This document shows, one piece after another, positions 17,699-27,253 of a stretch of DNA of 64,000 bases. Position 1 is the stretch's first letter, and each line of letters starts with the position of its first letter. The stretch covers positions 1 to 64,000 of the forward strand of contig CAYTYN010000001.1 in assembly GCA_964442135.1 (NCBI GenBank). The letters run 5' to 3'. The position numbers and the translations under genes are program-made. The notes under the pieces are model-generated. The model was not told the DNA's origin and searched no databases. It saw nothing but the letters and a program-made list of their open reading frames with translations. Origin of the DNA: Avanaerovorax sp964442135 (lineage in GTDB: Bacteria > Bacillota > Clostridia > Peptostreptococcales > Anaerovoracaceae).

Positions 17699-18529
17699 TT
17701 ACAGGTCATTGTCTTTAATATAGAACATGATTTTAGTGATATATTCGTTTTCATCGAAAGACGTGATGTAATCGTTTATGCAGAATTCGTAAGAGTCTGA
17801 GATGATTTCAAGGTTATTTGCCGCACAATGCTTTATGATTTTTTCGTAAGACTCTCCGATGGACAAATAATTTCCGATATGATAGGCGCTTACATATTTT
17901 CCGAGTGGAAGCGCCATAACGTTATCGGTTTTATCCGTTTGTTCAATCGGCAAAAAAGCAAATGTCGCGGCCGTGTATCGCTGCTTCTTTATATGTTCCC
18001 ACGGAACAATCACGCCGCATTGAAAATAGATCGGCAGTTGGTTTTGAAAAGCCTGTGAAAAGCACTTTTTTGTAGCAATGCTGATTTCTTTCAAGCTGTA
18101 TGGCGACGATACCGGCTGAACATAAAGGTACTGTTCCGGCGCATTTTCCGTAATGATGGGTATTTCCCGCCGCATATAGGTCAGAGCGCTGTCCATCTGC
18201 TTGCAGCGATGTTCCAGACGATTTCTGATTAAACATAATTCATCTATGCGTGCGTCAATGACAGAGATCTGCTTTCCCAATACGGCCAAGCTGCTGTTTA
18301 CGTTGTAATTTTCCATGTGTTCTTTAATCTCATTTAAAGAAAAACCGATTTTCTTCATGATCAAGATTGTGTCCAAATAATCGATCTGCTCGGAACTGTA
18401 ATAACGATATCCGTTATTCGGGTCGATAAATGCAGGACAAAACAGTCCGATCCTGTCATAAAAGATTAGGGTTTGCTTTGAAACATTTTGATATTTTGCA
18501 AGCTCTCCGATAGAAAAATAATTTTCCAT
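17699..18529 (-). CDS. MerR-family transcriptional regulator
   Basis: A 276-residue regulator with the N-terminal MerR winged helix (FSIGELAKYQNVSKQTLIFYDRIGLF, then NNGYRYYSSEQ), a coiled dimerisation helix (about 75-115) and a C-terminal effector domain of about 150 residues resembling the GyrI-like ligand-binding domains of BmrR-type regulators. ATG 18529 begins the HTH and has GAGGAAG upstream; the longer frame to 18604 would overlap the divergent promoter. It most likely controls the divergent MATE gene. Codon use is richer in AUU/AUC and less rich in AUA than uvrA, hinting at transfer. Confidence 0.88.
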   Translation of the reverse strand: MENYFSIGELAKYQNVSKQTLIFYDRIGLFCPAFIDPNNGYRYYSSEQIDYLDTILIMKKIGFSLNEIKEHMENYNVNSSLAVLGKQISVIDARIDELCLIRNRLEHRCKQMDSALTYMRREIPIITENAPEQYLYVQPVSSPYSLKEISIATKKCFSQAFQNQLPIYFQCGVIVPWEHIKKQRYTAATFAFLPIEQTDKTDNVMALPLGKYVSAYHIGNYLSIGESYEKIIKHCAANNLEIISDSYEFCINDYITSFDENEYITKIMFYIKDNDL

Positions 18530-18549
18530 ACTTCCTCTCACTTCCCCTC

Positions 18550-18580
18550 TTGACAATATAGTTACTATATCCTTTATCGT
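18550..18580 (+). promoter_or_regulatory. MerR-type promoter with operator dyad for the MATE gene
   Basis: TTGACA (18550-18555) and a -10 like TATCGT (18575-18580) are 19 bp apart, the long spacing characteristic of MerR-activated promoters. The spacer starts with the palindrome ATATAGT-T-ACTATAT (18556-18570), the expected operator position. The site lies between the divergent regulator (starts 18529) and transporter (starts 18625). Confidence 0.75.
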
Positions 18581-18624
18581 AACATTAAAGGATAACTGTT
18601 TCAAGTTTTGCGGAGGGCGGTTTT

Positions 18625-19971
18625 ATGATTGAGAGCTTCGAAAAGCCGATGAGATACAGTGCATACCTGGGATATCTGCTGCCCAGCGTACTGACGATGA
18701 TTTTTCTGTCTTTTTACACGACGATTGACGGCTTTTTCGTTTCACGTTATGCCGGTTCAGACGCATTGGCAGGTATCAACATCGTAATCCCAATAACCTG
18801 CGTTATTTTTGGGGTTGCAGTTATGCTTGCTACCGGTTCCGGCGCTGTTATCGGCGAATTGTTGGGAAAGAAAGAACTCGAAAAAGCCGGTGAAGTTTTC
18901 AGCTTTATCTGTGTTGTTCTATTGATCTTTTCAATTGTGTTTACCGGTGTTGGAATCGCTTTTTTGGAGCCGATTTCTTATATGCTTGGAAGCAGCGACA
19001 GGTTGCTGGAGCACGTACTCCCATATGCGCGGATTACTTTTTTGGCCGCTCTCCCCATGTCTTTCAAGTTGTTCTTTGAATATCTGGTTCGAAGCGACGG
19101 AAGCTCTAAGGTTGGTCTTGCAATGTCAATCACAGGTTTGGTGCTAAATGTATTGTTAGATTACATTTTCGTGGGGATTTTCAAAACGGGAACTCTCGGC
19201 GCCGCACTGGGAACTGCCATCTCCATTAGTATCAGCGCGCTGATCGGACTTATCTATTTTCTGAAATATGGGCATATCAAATTCTGCAAACCTAAAGTTG
19301 ACTTCAGAGTATTAATGAAATCCTGCACCAACGGAAGCAGTGAAATGCTGACGGAGCTTTCTACCGGAATCACCACCCTGCTGTTCAATATTATGGTGAT
19401 GAAATATTTTGGAGAAGACGGGGTTGCGGCGGTAACGATCATTATGTATATTTACTACTTCTTCATCTCATTCTATATGGGGGTAGCGGTAGCCACAGCT
19501 CCGGTTATAAGTTATAGTGTCGGCTCTCGAAATCACCGGAAAATAGTCGAAACATTAAGGTACAGCTTTCTTACAATAGGGATTAGTTCCTTTGTGATTG
19601 TAGCGATATCCTTGTCGGAAGGTCAGGCAATTATCGGACTGTTTGTGCAAAACGGAAATGTGTTCCATATCACATGGAACGGTTTGAAATTGTTCAGTCC
19701 CGTTTTCTTGTTTATTGGCGTCAACGTCTTTTTATCGGGATACTTTACCGCTTTAGGAAACGGTCTTGTTTCTGCCGTCATTTCTTCCCTTCGGTCCCTT
19801 CTCCTTGTGATTGTATTCATAATTACCCTTCCTCCGGTTTTGGGAGTTTCAGGCATCTGGTTGACCATGCCGTTGTCAGAAGCCGTAACCATAGTCATTG
19901 CCCTTCAGCTGTATCGGAAACGAGGAAAAATAACTCCGGAATTGCAGCAAAGCAATCAGAGCAGGAAATAA
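18625..19971 (+). CDS. MATE family multidrug/cation efflux transporter
   Basis: A 448-residue membrane protein with twelve predicted helices in two related halves, as in MATE antiporters that expel drugs or metabolites against Na+ or H+. Family features include the N-terminal pattern YLLPSVLTMIFLSFYTTIDGFFVSRY and LGAALGTAIS in the first half. ATG 18625 has GGAGGG upstream. It is divergent from the MerR regulator and ends in a strong terminator, forming a self-contained resistance-like module. The substrate is not known. Confidence 0.92.
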   Translation: MIESFEKPMRYSAYLGYLLPSVLTMIFLSFYTTIDGFFVSRYAGSDALAGINIVIPITCVIFGVAVMLATGSGAVIGELLGKKELEKAGEVFSFICVVLLIFSIVFTGVGIAFLEPISYMLGSSDRLLEHVLPYARITFLAALPMSFKLFFEYLVRSDGSSKVGLAMSITGLVLNVLLDYIFVGIFKTGTLGAALGTAISISISALIGLIYFLKYGHIKFCKPKVDFRVLMKSCTNGSSEMLTELSTGITTLLFNIMVMKYFGEDGVAAVTIIMYIYYFFISFYMGVAVATAPVISYSVGSRNHRKIVETLRYSFLTIGISSFVIVAISLSEGQAIIGLFVQNGNVFHITWNGLKLFSPVFLFIGVNVFLSGYFTALGNGLVSAVISSLRSLLLVIVFIITLPPVLGVSGIWLTMPLSEAVTIVIALQLYRKRGKITPELQQSNQSRK

Positions 19972-19984
19972 ACGAATGATTGCA

Positions 19985-20017
19985 AATGCGGCCGCCTGAA
20001 GCACAGGCGGCCGCATT
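19985..20017. terminator. Bidirectional terminator hairpin after the MATE gene
   Basis: Perfect 14-bp stem AATGCGGCCGCCTG (19985-19998) with CAGGCGGCCGCATT (20004-20017) and a 5-nt loop, between two convergent genes. The U-tract is short on the plus strand. Confidence 0.75.
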
Positions 20018-20056
20018 AAATCTTTACCGTATCAGGATCCTCCTCCGACCCTGTTT

Positions 20057-20866
20057 TCATCTGACCTCTCGGATGAGATCCTCAGTGAACTCTTCCTCCG
20101 TATCAGATTGCCTTGTTATGTCATCGTTTTCGTCGTAGTCAATGTCCCTCAGGGGAGGCGCGTCGAACTCGTCAACCTCGTCAACCTTCAGATCGCCCGC
20201 AGGAGGCCACATCCTTGCACTTGACTCTTCTCTCGGTTCCAGCCGGCTTGCAAGCCAATCCAAGTGCCGCTTCCACTGTTCACACTCCTTGAGCAGGGAA
20301 TCCTTCATCGTCTCCCGTTTCCGTGTGAGATATGCAATATCCTTATGGAGTTTATTGATCTCCTGTCTGGCGGCGTCCCGCTCGCGCTCTATTTCGGCTT
20401 GAATCCTGCTTCGGGCACGCTCTTCCTCCGCACGCAGCGCCGCGCTCATCTCCTTGCGAGCGGCCTTCTCCGCATTCGCCGTTACGCTGTGCAGAGTATC
20501 CACCGCCGCCATAAGCTCCAGGTGCTTGGCGCGGTACTTCTTCTGCTCCTGTTCCGCACGTTCTTTCGCTTTCCCGTATTGATTCGCCTCTTTCTCCAGC
20601 TCACGCATACGGGCATCCATCTTTTCGTTGACGTCCTGCAGTTTTTGGTAAGCGGCGCGATACCTTGCAAGCTGGTCTTTCAGTTCATCTAAATTCCCCT
20701 GCATCTTGCGGGTAGCGGCTTCGAAGGCTCTGCCCTGCTCTTCCATCTCCTCCCGAGCCAAATCGCAGATTTTTTTAATGTGTATCAGGACGTTCTCCTC
20801 GTCCAGACCTCCCACGGTCCGTCTCTTAAATTCCATCATCTGCAGATACTCACGCAGCTTTTCCAT
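20057..20866 (-). CDS. DivIVA-like coiled-coil protein
   Basis: A 269-residue, almost entirely helical, highly charged protein. The N-terminus EFKRRTVGGLDEENVLIHIKKI resembles the membrane-binding start of DivIVA/GpsB proteins (F-x-x-G-x-D-x-x-x-V). Residues about 30-205 are a continuous coiled coil; the tail (210-269) is acidic and likely unstructured. DivIVA proteins mark cell poles and septa, so a role in cell-shape or division scaffolding is inferred, not shown. It has an excellent AGGAGG and lies 94 bp downstream of glnS on the same strand. Confidence 0.65.
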   Translation of the reverse strand: MEKLREYLQMMEFKRRTVGGLDEENVLIHIKKICDLAREEMEEQGRAFEAATRKMQGNLDELKDQLARYRAAYQKLQDVNEKMDARMRELEKEANQYGKAKERAEQEQKKYRAKHLELMAAVDTLHSVTANAEKAARKEMSAALRAEEERARSRIQAEIERERDAARQEINKLHKDIAYLTRKRETMKDSLLKECEQWKRHLDWLASRLEPREESSARMWPPAGDLKVDEVDEFDAPPLRDIDYDENDDITRQSDTEEEFTEDLIREVR

Positions 20867-20960
20867 GTTATATACCTCCTACACTCCGTTTCCCTTCTAT
20901 CTTTTACGCATTCCGCTTAAGCCCGTGGTGCGCCGAACCCTATGATAACCCTGCGTCTCA

Positions 20961-22610
20961 CTACTTCCCCGGCTTCCAAGAGCTCTTCAGATCTACTATC
21001 CGATTGAAGACCTTTTCCGTATCAGTGGTCAGCTCTGTATCGGCGATATAGTATCCGTGGCGGAAGAACTGGAATCTCTCTCCGGGCTTTGCTTCAGCTA
21101 TGGAGGGTTCGGCATATCCCCACTTTTCCTCCACAGAATCAGGGTTTTTCACCAGATTGCCATTTTCATCCTCAACCATCAGATACCCGTAATTTCTTAT
21201 TTTTACCTTTACTGCTGTAGCTGCGTCTACAAAGTGGATGGTGCCCTTTACCTTTCTGCCTTCAAATCCCTCTCCGGACTTCGTCTCAGGATCATAGGTG
21301 CAGAGCAGCTCCTTTATGGAACCGTCCTCGTTCTTTACCACATGGTTGCACTTAATGAAGTAGGCTCCCTTAAAGCGCACCTCATTTCCCGGGAAAAGCC
21401 TGAAATACTTTTTTGCCGGAACTTCCATAAAGTCTGCGCCGTCCACATAAAGCTCTCCGGAGAACGGGATCCTTCTCGTTCCCATCTCAGGGACCTCCTT
21501 GTTGTTTTCCAGCTCTACCGTTTCCCTCTTTCCTTCGGGATAATTGGTGATCACCACTTTTATGGGATCCTCCACTACGTTCCTGCTCTCCACTCTGGTC
21601 TTAAGGTCTTCTCTCACGCAGTGCTCCAAAAGGGATATGTCCACAGTGCTGTTAGCCTTGGAAACTCCTATCCTCTCGCAGAAATCTCTTATGGCCTCAG
21701 GGGTATAGCCTCTCCGTCTGAGACCGGCTATGGTCGGCATTCTCGGGTCGTCCCACCCCTCCACAACGCCTTCCTCTACGAAGGATCTCAGGTAACGCTT
21801 GCTCATCACAGTGTTGGTGAGATTAAGCCTTGCGAACTCTATCTGCTGAGGCGGATTTTCCCAAAGTCCCACTTCTCTGAGCACCCAGTCGTAAAGAGGT
21901 CTGTGATCTTCGAACTCCAGAGAGCAAAGGGAGTGAGTGATTCCCTCAACGGCGTCCTCTATAGGATGAGCAAAGTCGTACATAGGATATATGCACCACT
22001 TTTTCCCCGTATTGTGATGAGGCGGCTCGTGGGCTATCCTGTATATCACCGGATCTCTCATGTTAATGTTAGGAGAAGCCATGTCTATCTTAGCGCGCAG
22101 AACTCTCTCTCCGTCGGCGAACTTTCCTTTCTTCATCTCCTCGAACAGCCTCAGGTTCTCCTCCACCCCCTGCTCTCTGCAGTGGCTCTCTCTTCCGGGC
22201 TTTGTCAGTGTGCCCCGGTATTCCTTTATCTGTTCAGCTGTGAGATCGTCTACGTAGGCCAGTCCCTTCCTTATCAGGAGGACAGCCGCTTCGTACATTA
22301 TATCGAAGTAGTCCGAGGCCCAGAGCAGCTTTTCCCACCGAAATCCCAGCCACTTTATATCATCTTCTATAGCGTTGACGTACTCCACATCCTCCTTTAC
22401 CGGATTGGTGTCGTCGTATCTCAGGTTGCACTTTCCTCCATACTTTTCCGCAGTTCCGAAATTGATGCATATGGCCTTGGCGTGACCTATGTGAAGATAT
22501 CCGTTAGGCTCCGGAGGAAAACGGGTGTAGACTTCTTTTCGCTTTCCCCTCTCCAGATCCGAATCGATAATGGTGTGAATGAAATTGGTTGAGTTGATTT
22601 CGCTACTCAT
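20961..22610 (-). CDS. glnS: Glutaminyl-tRNA synthetase
   Basis: This class I synthetase charges tRNA-Gln directly. The 549-residue protein has PPEPNGYLHIGHAK with HIGH at 40-43, the KMSKS equivalent VMSKRYL, and the two C-terminal beta-barrel anticodon-binding domains seen in GlnRS. Discrimination from GluRS rests on the GlnRS-type catalytic sequence and length. Many Firmicutes lack GlnRS and use GatCAB transamidation, but several Clostridia have it. ATG 22610 has AGGAGA upstream; the promoter lies at 22736-22764. Confidence 0.95.
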   Translation of the reverse strand: MSSEINSTNFIHTIIDSDLERGKRKEVYTRFPPEPNGYLHIGHAKAICINFGTAEKYGGKCNLRYDDTNPVKEDVEYVNAIEDDIKWLGFRWEKLLWASDYFDIMYEAAVLLIRKGLAYVDDLTAEQIKEYRGTLTKPGRESHCREQGVEENLRLFEEMKKGKFADGERVLRAKIDMASPNINMRDPVIYRIAHEPPHHNTGKKWCIYPMYDFAHPIEDAVEGITHSLCSLEFEDHRPLYDWVLREVGLWENPPQQIEFARLNLTNTVMSKRYLRSFVEEGVVEGWDDPRMPTIAGLRRRGYTPEAIRDFCERIGVSKANSTVDISLLEHCVREDLKTRVESRNVVEDPIKVVITNYPEGKRETVELENNKEVPEMGTRRIPFSGELYVDGADFMEVPAKKYFRLFPGNEVRFKGAYFIKCNHVVKNEDGSIKELLCTYDPETKSGEGFEGRKVKGTIHFVDAATAVKVKIRNYGYLMVEDENGNLVKNPDSVEEKWGYAEPSIAEAKPGERFQFFRHGYYIADTELTTDTEKVFNRIVDLKSSWKPGK

Positions 22611-22735
22611 TTCTTTCTCCTGACTTATTCACTAAAGTCTTCTCAAAGTTTTTCTCGTTTTCTTCAATAATATGATCCTCCCCGCAGAAGACCGCGCCTG
22701 TGCGGACTCCATCCCGGGGTCAAATCGCTGACTCG

Positions 22736-22764
22736 ATTATACCACATGTGGTGTCTTTTCACAA
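22736..22764 (-). promoter_or_regulatory. glnS promoter containing a 12-bp palindrome
   Basis: Minus-strand TTGTGA (22764-22759) and TATAAT (22741-22736), spacing 17 bp. The perfect palindrome ACCACATGTGGT (22741-22752) lies in the spacer and touches the -10 box, where a repressor could act. The leader of about 120 nt shows a small hairpin but no T-box specifier or terminator that I can recognise. Confidence 0.7.
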
Positions 22765-22812
22765 CGAAAAACAGCATATCTATGGTCTTTACGCCTTAAT
22801 TTTCCGAGTTTT

Positions 22813-23658
22813 CTATCTGTTAAGGAATTCCGTCAGCCTCTTTTCATAGCTTTCTGTAACATAATAACCTTCCAGGTACGCGTTCTTCAGCTTTTGTCTG
22901 TCCTTTTCCAGCCTGCCTACACCCAGAGGCCCTACAGGCGCGATGACAAATACCTTTCCTTTCTTCTCCTCTTCGTCTATGTACTCCAGGCTTTCGTTGT
23001 ATACAAGGTGACGCCGCTCCAGCGCCTCTATAAGCTTAGGATAATCCTTGTACTTAGCCTTTACCAGCGGAATGGACCTGCTGACGGACTTCCTGTATCC
23101 CCTTTCCCTGGTAAGTATGACTATGGTCTTGTCACATCCCACATCTTCTATGGCGTGTCTTGCCGGAATAGAATCGACCAGTCCTCCGTCCATGTAAGGA
23201 ACGCCTTCTATCTCTACCATTTTGGCGAACAAAGGCAGGGAGCCTGAGGCCATGATCCAGTCTATATCCTCCAGCATGTCCTTTATCTGAGGATACTCCG
23301 CTTCTCCTGTCAGACAGTTGAAAACGCTTACCTCGAATCTCCTGCCTGCCTCCTTGAAGTGTTCGTTATCTATGGGATCCAGCTCCTCCGGTATTCTGTG
23401 GTATATGAAGTCCTTTCCGAAATAATCTCCCGTCTTTATCAGGCTGGCAAAGCTGCCGTACCGAGGGTCGTCCCTGTAGTCGGTGCAAACGGCAAAGGCT
23501 CTTCCCTTCTGTTCGCTCAAATAGCTGCATGCGTGACATGCTCCGGCAGATACGCCGATGACGTAGTCCGCCTTTATATTGTGTTCGAGAAAATATTCCA
23601 AAACTCCCGCGGCGAATATTCCTCTCATGCCGCCGCCTTCTATAACTAATCCTGTCAT
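22813..23658 (-). CDS. Patatin-like phospholipase family protein
   Basis: A 281-residue patatin-fold lipid acyl hydrolase. The oxyanion motif EGGGMRGIFAAGVLE (7-21), the nucleophile elbow GVSAG with Ser37, and the catalytic Asp in YMDGGLVDSIP (about 160) are intact, so the enzyme should be active; the natural lipid is unknown. ATG 23658 is preferred over GTG 23673 because AAGGAAG lies just before it. It starts 20 bp after addA on the same strand and is probably cotranscribed. Confidence 0.9.
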   Translation of the reverse strand: MTGLVIEGGGMRGIFAAGVLEYFLEHNIKADYVIGVSAGACHACSYLSEQKGRAFAVCTDYRDDPRYGSFASLIKTGDYFGKDFIYHRIPEELDPIDNEHFKEAGRRFEVSVFNCLTGEAEYPQIKDMLEDIDWIMASGSLPLFAKMVEIEGVPYMDGGLVDSIPARHAIEDVGCDKTIVILTRERGYRKSVSRSIPLVKAKYKDYPKLIEALERRHLVYNESLEYIDEEEKKGKVFVIAPVGPLGVGRLEKDRQKLKNAYLEGYYVTESYEKRLTEFLNR

Positions 23659-23678
23659 TTTTCTTCCTTTCACTGCTG

Positions 23679-26600
23679 TTATTTATCCATGGCTATAACT
23701 TCCCCTGCCTGTACCAGATAGAGGAAGGCTTCGCATTGAGAAGCACCTGTGCCCTTCAAAACAGCGTCTCTGTATATGGCAATCTGCTCCCTGTAAGCGT
23801 CCTTGATTCTCTCGGCCTCTTCCTCTATATCTCGGGACGGATCTATCCGATTGGTCTTGTAATCCACCAATACGGCTTTATCTCCTTCCGAAAAGAAACA
23901 GTCTATCATTCCCTGTATCATTATGGGCTCCCCTTTCCTGTCCGAGACTAGGGTAAAGGGTTTTTCCCGCCTTAGGTCGCCTCGTTCCGCTGCCGCCGCC
24001 GCTCTCCTTCCTATATCGGTCTCAAAGAAGTCGGCAACCGACTTTGTCCCGATGGAATCAGCCTCTTCATCAGAAAACACACCTCTTCTCCTCATCTCTT
24101 CAACCACGTGAGCCACATATCCGGCTCCGGCCTCCCGTGCCTTTGCAAAATCCAGATTCTCCATCAGTCTGTGAAAGCATGTTCCCCTTTCAGCCGGTGA
24201 GAGCTTTCTCTCTCTCACCATGAAATTGGGAATCCTCAGCTCTGCTTCACCCTTCCATACCGGCCGTTCAGCCTCTTCCTGCTCCGGCCCCAGTCTCATT
24301 TTCTCCATTTCCCCGTCCTCTCCGTAAGAGGCGGCATTAAGCTCGGACACGGAGTACTTCGGCTTTAGCAGCCGAGCCTCGCTGAACGGATATTCATATT
24401 CCAATATGGATATGACTCTGTCTCGCTGTTCCTTCGTAAGGCGGCCTCGGAATATGTCTCGGTTGAGAATGTCCCCTCTCACGTGGCTCTTTTCCGACAT
24501 GAGGGAGCCGTCCACGTCAGAGGCCTTAATCAGCCTGTACGGCATGGAGTCTGATATCATGGAGAGGTAATTGGTATCCTTGGAAAGACCGCTTTCACGG
24601 GCTGCCGCGTATTCCTTTCCCTTGTTTACCGAGCCGAGGACATAAAGTATGTCCTTTGCCCTGGTCATCGCTACATATAGAACCCTCACCTCTTCTTCGG
24701 CTTCTTCCCGTCTGACAGCCAGCTTTACGGCTCTCTGCACCAAAGTCTGCCTGTACCACCTTTCGGCCGGATTTTCCAGCGTCAAACCTATGCCCAGTTC
24801 CCTATGGAGGGCCACTCCTCTGCCCCCCTTGGAGTAATTCAGCCTTCTGCCGCAGCCTGCCAGGATGACCATGGGAAACTCCAGCCCTTTGCTCTTGTGT
24901 ATGGTCATGATGCGAACCACGTCGTCCTTTTCTCCTATCAGGCGCACCTGACCGATCCTCACCTTTCTCGTCTTCACCGAATCTATGTATCTCATGAAGC
25001 CGTACAGGCTGCCCTGATTGTCGGAGGAGAATTCCTCAGCCTTATCCACCAGCGCCCTTAGATTGGCCTGTCGCTGGCTTCCTCCCGGCATGGCTCCCAT
25101 GATTATGTAGTACCCGGTGTCCAGCATCAGCTTCCAAATGAACCGGCCTAAGGGCATAATACGGGACTGACCCTTCCATTCATCTATGGCGGAAAGGGCA
25201 AAGGCGCATTTCTCCCCCAGGGCGTCTCCCCCGTGAGTCTCTCCATAGCTTCTCAGAGCGGACTCAAAGGAACCGGTCTTCTGCCCGATTCTCACCTTGG
25301 CCAGATCGTCGGCGGAAAATCCGAAAATCTCTGAATGGAGCACGCTTATGAGAGGCACGTCCTGCTTCTTGTTGTCTATCACCGAAAGAAGATTCATGAA
25401 CACCTGTATTTCCATGGTGTCAAAATACCCTTCATTGTCATCCACATAGGCGTCCAGTCCGCATCGTTTCAGTATGCTGTAGTACACGTCGGCGTAATTC
25501 CTTGCGCTTCTCAAAAGAATGACAATGTCCCTGCGCTCTAACGTCCTTATCTCCCCCGTCTTAGGATCGAAGTATTCCCGCCCCAGGGAATCGCTGATAA
25601 GGTTCGCCGCCTGAAGAGCCTCCATCTCCACCTTTTTCAGCTCGGCCAGCTCCTCCGGCAGGGCCTCTGCTCCGGCGTTCTCCTTCTCCCCTTCGGCGAA
25701 ATCCAAAACCAGCATCTCCGGTCTGAAGTTCAGCTCCCCTCCGTATTCTATTCCCGGGTAGAGCCTGGCGTCCTGATCGTAATCGTCCATAACGCCCTCG
25801 AACACCCGGTTTATACCTTCTAAGACGGCGCTTTTGCTCCTGTAGTTACGGTTGAGATCTATCTTTCTGGAGGTTCCGTCGAGACATTCTCCGTACTCGG
25901 CGTACTTCCTCCGAAATATGGACGGCTCGGCCAGTCTGAACCTGTATATGCTCTGCTTTATATCCCCGACCATGAAGAGATTGTCTTTTCTCTTTATCCT
26001 TCCTATGATTTCCTCTTGAATTACATTGGTGTCCTGATATTCGTCGATGAATATGTATTTGAACTTCTCCCTGTAAAACTCCTGAGCCTCAGGATTTTCC
26101 AGTACCTTTAGGCAGTAATGCTCTATATCTGCGAAGTCCGCCGTCTTCCTTTTTTTCTTGTCCTGTAGGTAGATTTGATCGAACTCCTTTACCAGACCGG
26201 CCAGATATCTGACAAAAGGCGCAGTCTCGTTCATGTCCCTGACCTGCTCCTCAAGGCTTCCGCAGAAGATGTTCTCTCTGAGCTCCTTTACTCGGGTCAC
26301 GGCGTCCTTAATGGAAACGGACACCTTTTCCTTTATGTCAGGCCATACTGCCTTTTCTTCCTTGTTGGGAACCAGCCTTGGACCGGAAACCGTGGAGAGA
26401 ACCTGACCGAGCCGGTCGAAGTCCTTCGCCGACGCTTCCCGGACGGCCTCCTCCAAAGCCGCGCCCAGTCCCTCTCTCACCTTTACGGCAAAGCGGTCGA
26501 ATCCCTCATCCTTTAAAAATTCCTCAGTCCGTAAGGTCGTCTCCACGGCTTTTTTCAGGGACTCGTTGACGTACTCCCACACTGAGGCCATCAGCTTCGT

Positions 26601-27227
26601 CTTGGAAAACTCTTCCTCCGGCAGAAAAAGCTCTCCTATCTTTTCCTCCATCCACTTATATGGATAGGGCATGGCCATGACCGTTTTATGGGTAGAAAGA
26701 ATCATTTCCCTGACCCCGTTAACGTTTCTGCCTGAGCTGTATCGGTCAAGAAAATCATAGAATTCAGGACTTCCTTCCTCGAACTTCTTCTCCATCAGCT
26801 CGTCCATGGCGTCTTCCCCCATGATCGCAGCTCCGGCCTCGTCGCAAATGGTGAATCCCGGCTCCAAGTCGGTGAGATAAAAGTATTTCCTTATGACGTT
26901 GAGGGCAAAGGAGTGAAAGGTGCTGATACTGGCCTGAGGAAGCAGGGAAAGCTGCCTGCGGGCATAAACTCCGTCCTCTCCGCCGTTTTCCTGTTCCTTA
27001 TACAGAGCCTGCCTTATTTTCTCCTTCATCTCCGCCGCGGCGGCATTGGTGAAGGTCACTATGAGCATCCGGTCCACCGGCACTCTGTCCTCCACGATGA
27101 GTCTTCTTATCCGCTCAACGAGAACCGCGGTCTTTCCCGACCCTGCCGCGGCCGCTACCAGTATATTTTCGTCTCTGATCTCTATGGCTTCTCTCTGCTT
27201 TTCTGTCCAGATCATTTCTTTCTTCAC
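23679..27227 (-). CDS. addA: ATP-dependent helicase/nuclease subunit A
   Basis: AddA is the UvrD-like helicase plus nuclease subunit of the AddAB recombination complex, the Firmicute counterpart of RecBCD. The 1182-residue protein has Walker A AAAGSGKTAVL near 25-35, TFTNAAAAEM, the DEYQDTN motif, IMTIHKSKGLEFP, VLYVAMTRAKD and a C-terminal RecB-type nuclease with LVDYKTNRID. The start is GTG at 27227. addB, which normally lies immediately upstream, is absent; gpmI is there instead in the opposite direction. Confidence 0.95.
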   Translation of the reverse strand: MKKEMIWTEKQREAIEIRDENILVAAAAGSGKTAVLVERIRRLIVEDRVPVDRMLIVTFTNAAAAEMKEKIRQALYKEQENGGEDGVYARRQLSLLPQASISTFHSFALNVIRKYFYLTDLEPGFTICDEAGAAIMGEDAMDELMEKKFEEGSPEFYDFLDRYSSGRNVNGVREMILSTHKTVMAMPYPYKWMEEKIGELFLPEEEFSKTKLMASVWEYVNESLKKAVETTLRTEEFLKDEGFDRFAVKVREGLGAALEEAVREASAKDFDRLGQVLSTVSGPRLVPNKEEKAVWPDIKEKVSVSIKDAVTRVKELRENIFCGSLEEQVRDMNETAPFVRYLAGLVKEFDQIYLQDKKKRKTADFADIEHYCLKVLENPEAQEFYREKFKYIFIDEYQDTNVIQEEIIGRIKRKDNLFMVGDIKQSIYRFRLAEPSIFRRKYAEYGECLDGTSRKIDLNRNYRSKSAVLEGINRVFEGVMDDYDQDARLYPGIEYGGELNFRPEMLVLDFAEGEKENAGAEALPEELAELKKVEMEALQAANLISDSLGREYFDPKTGEIRTLERRDIVILLRSARNYADVYYSILKRCGLDAYVDDNEGYFDTMEIQVFMNLLSVIDNKKQDVPLISVLHSEIFGFSADDLAKVRIGQKTGSFESALRSYGETHGGDALGEKCAFALSAIDEWKGQSRIMPLGRFIWKLMLDTGYYIIMGAMPGGSQRQANLRALVDKAEEFSSDNQGSLYGFMRYIDSVKTRKVRIGQVRLIGEKDDVVRIMTIHKSKGLEFPMVILAGCGRRLNYSKGGRGVALHRELGIGLTLENPAERWYRQTLVQRAVKLAVRREEAEEEVRVLYVAMTRAKDILYVLGSVNKGKEYAAARESGLSKDTNYLSMISDSMPYRLIKASDVDGSLMSEKSHVRGDILNRDIFRGRLTKEQRDRVISILEYEYPFSEARLLKPKYSVSELNAASYGEDGEMEKMRLGPEQEEAERPVWKGEAELRIPNFMVRERKLSPAERGTCFHRLMENLDFAKAREAGAGYVAHVVEEMRRRGVFSDEEADSIGTKSVADFFETDIGRRAAAAAERGDLRREKPFTLVSDRKGEPIMIQGMIDCFFSEGDKAVLVDYKTNRIDPSRDIEEEAERIKDAYREQIAIYRDAVLKGTGASQCEAFLYLVQAGEVIAMDK

Positions 27228-27253
27228 AGTGTCTCCCGGAAAACTTTATTGTA

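Noticed and set aside
21057..22592. A 511-residue open frame on the plus strand
   Set aside because: It is antisense to glnS, which has full family motifs. The frame has no ribosome binding site or recognisable domain; such long antisense frames arise from codon bias.
22611..22735. A T-box riboswitch in the glnS leader
   Set aside because: The leader is only about 120 nt, and I see neither the T-box sequence nor a terminator/antiterminator pair.
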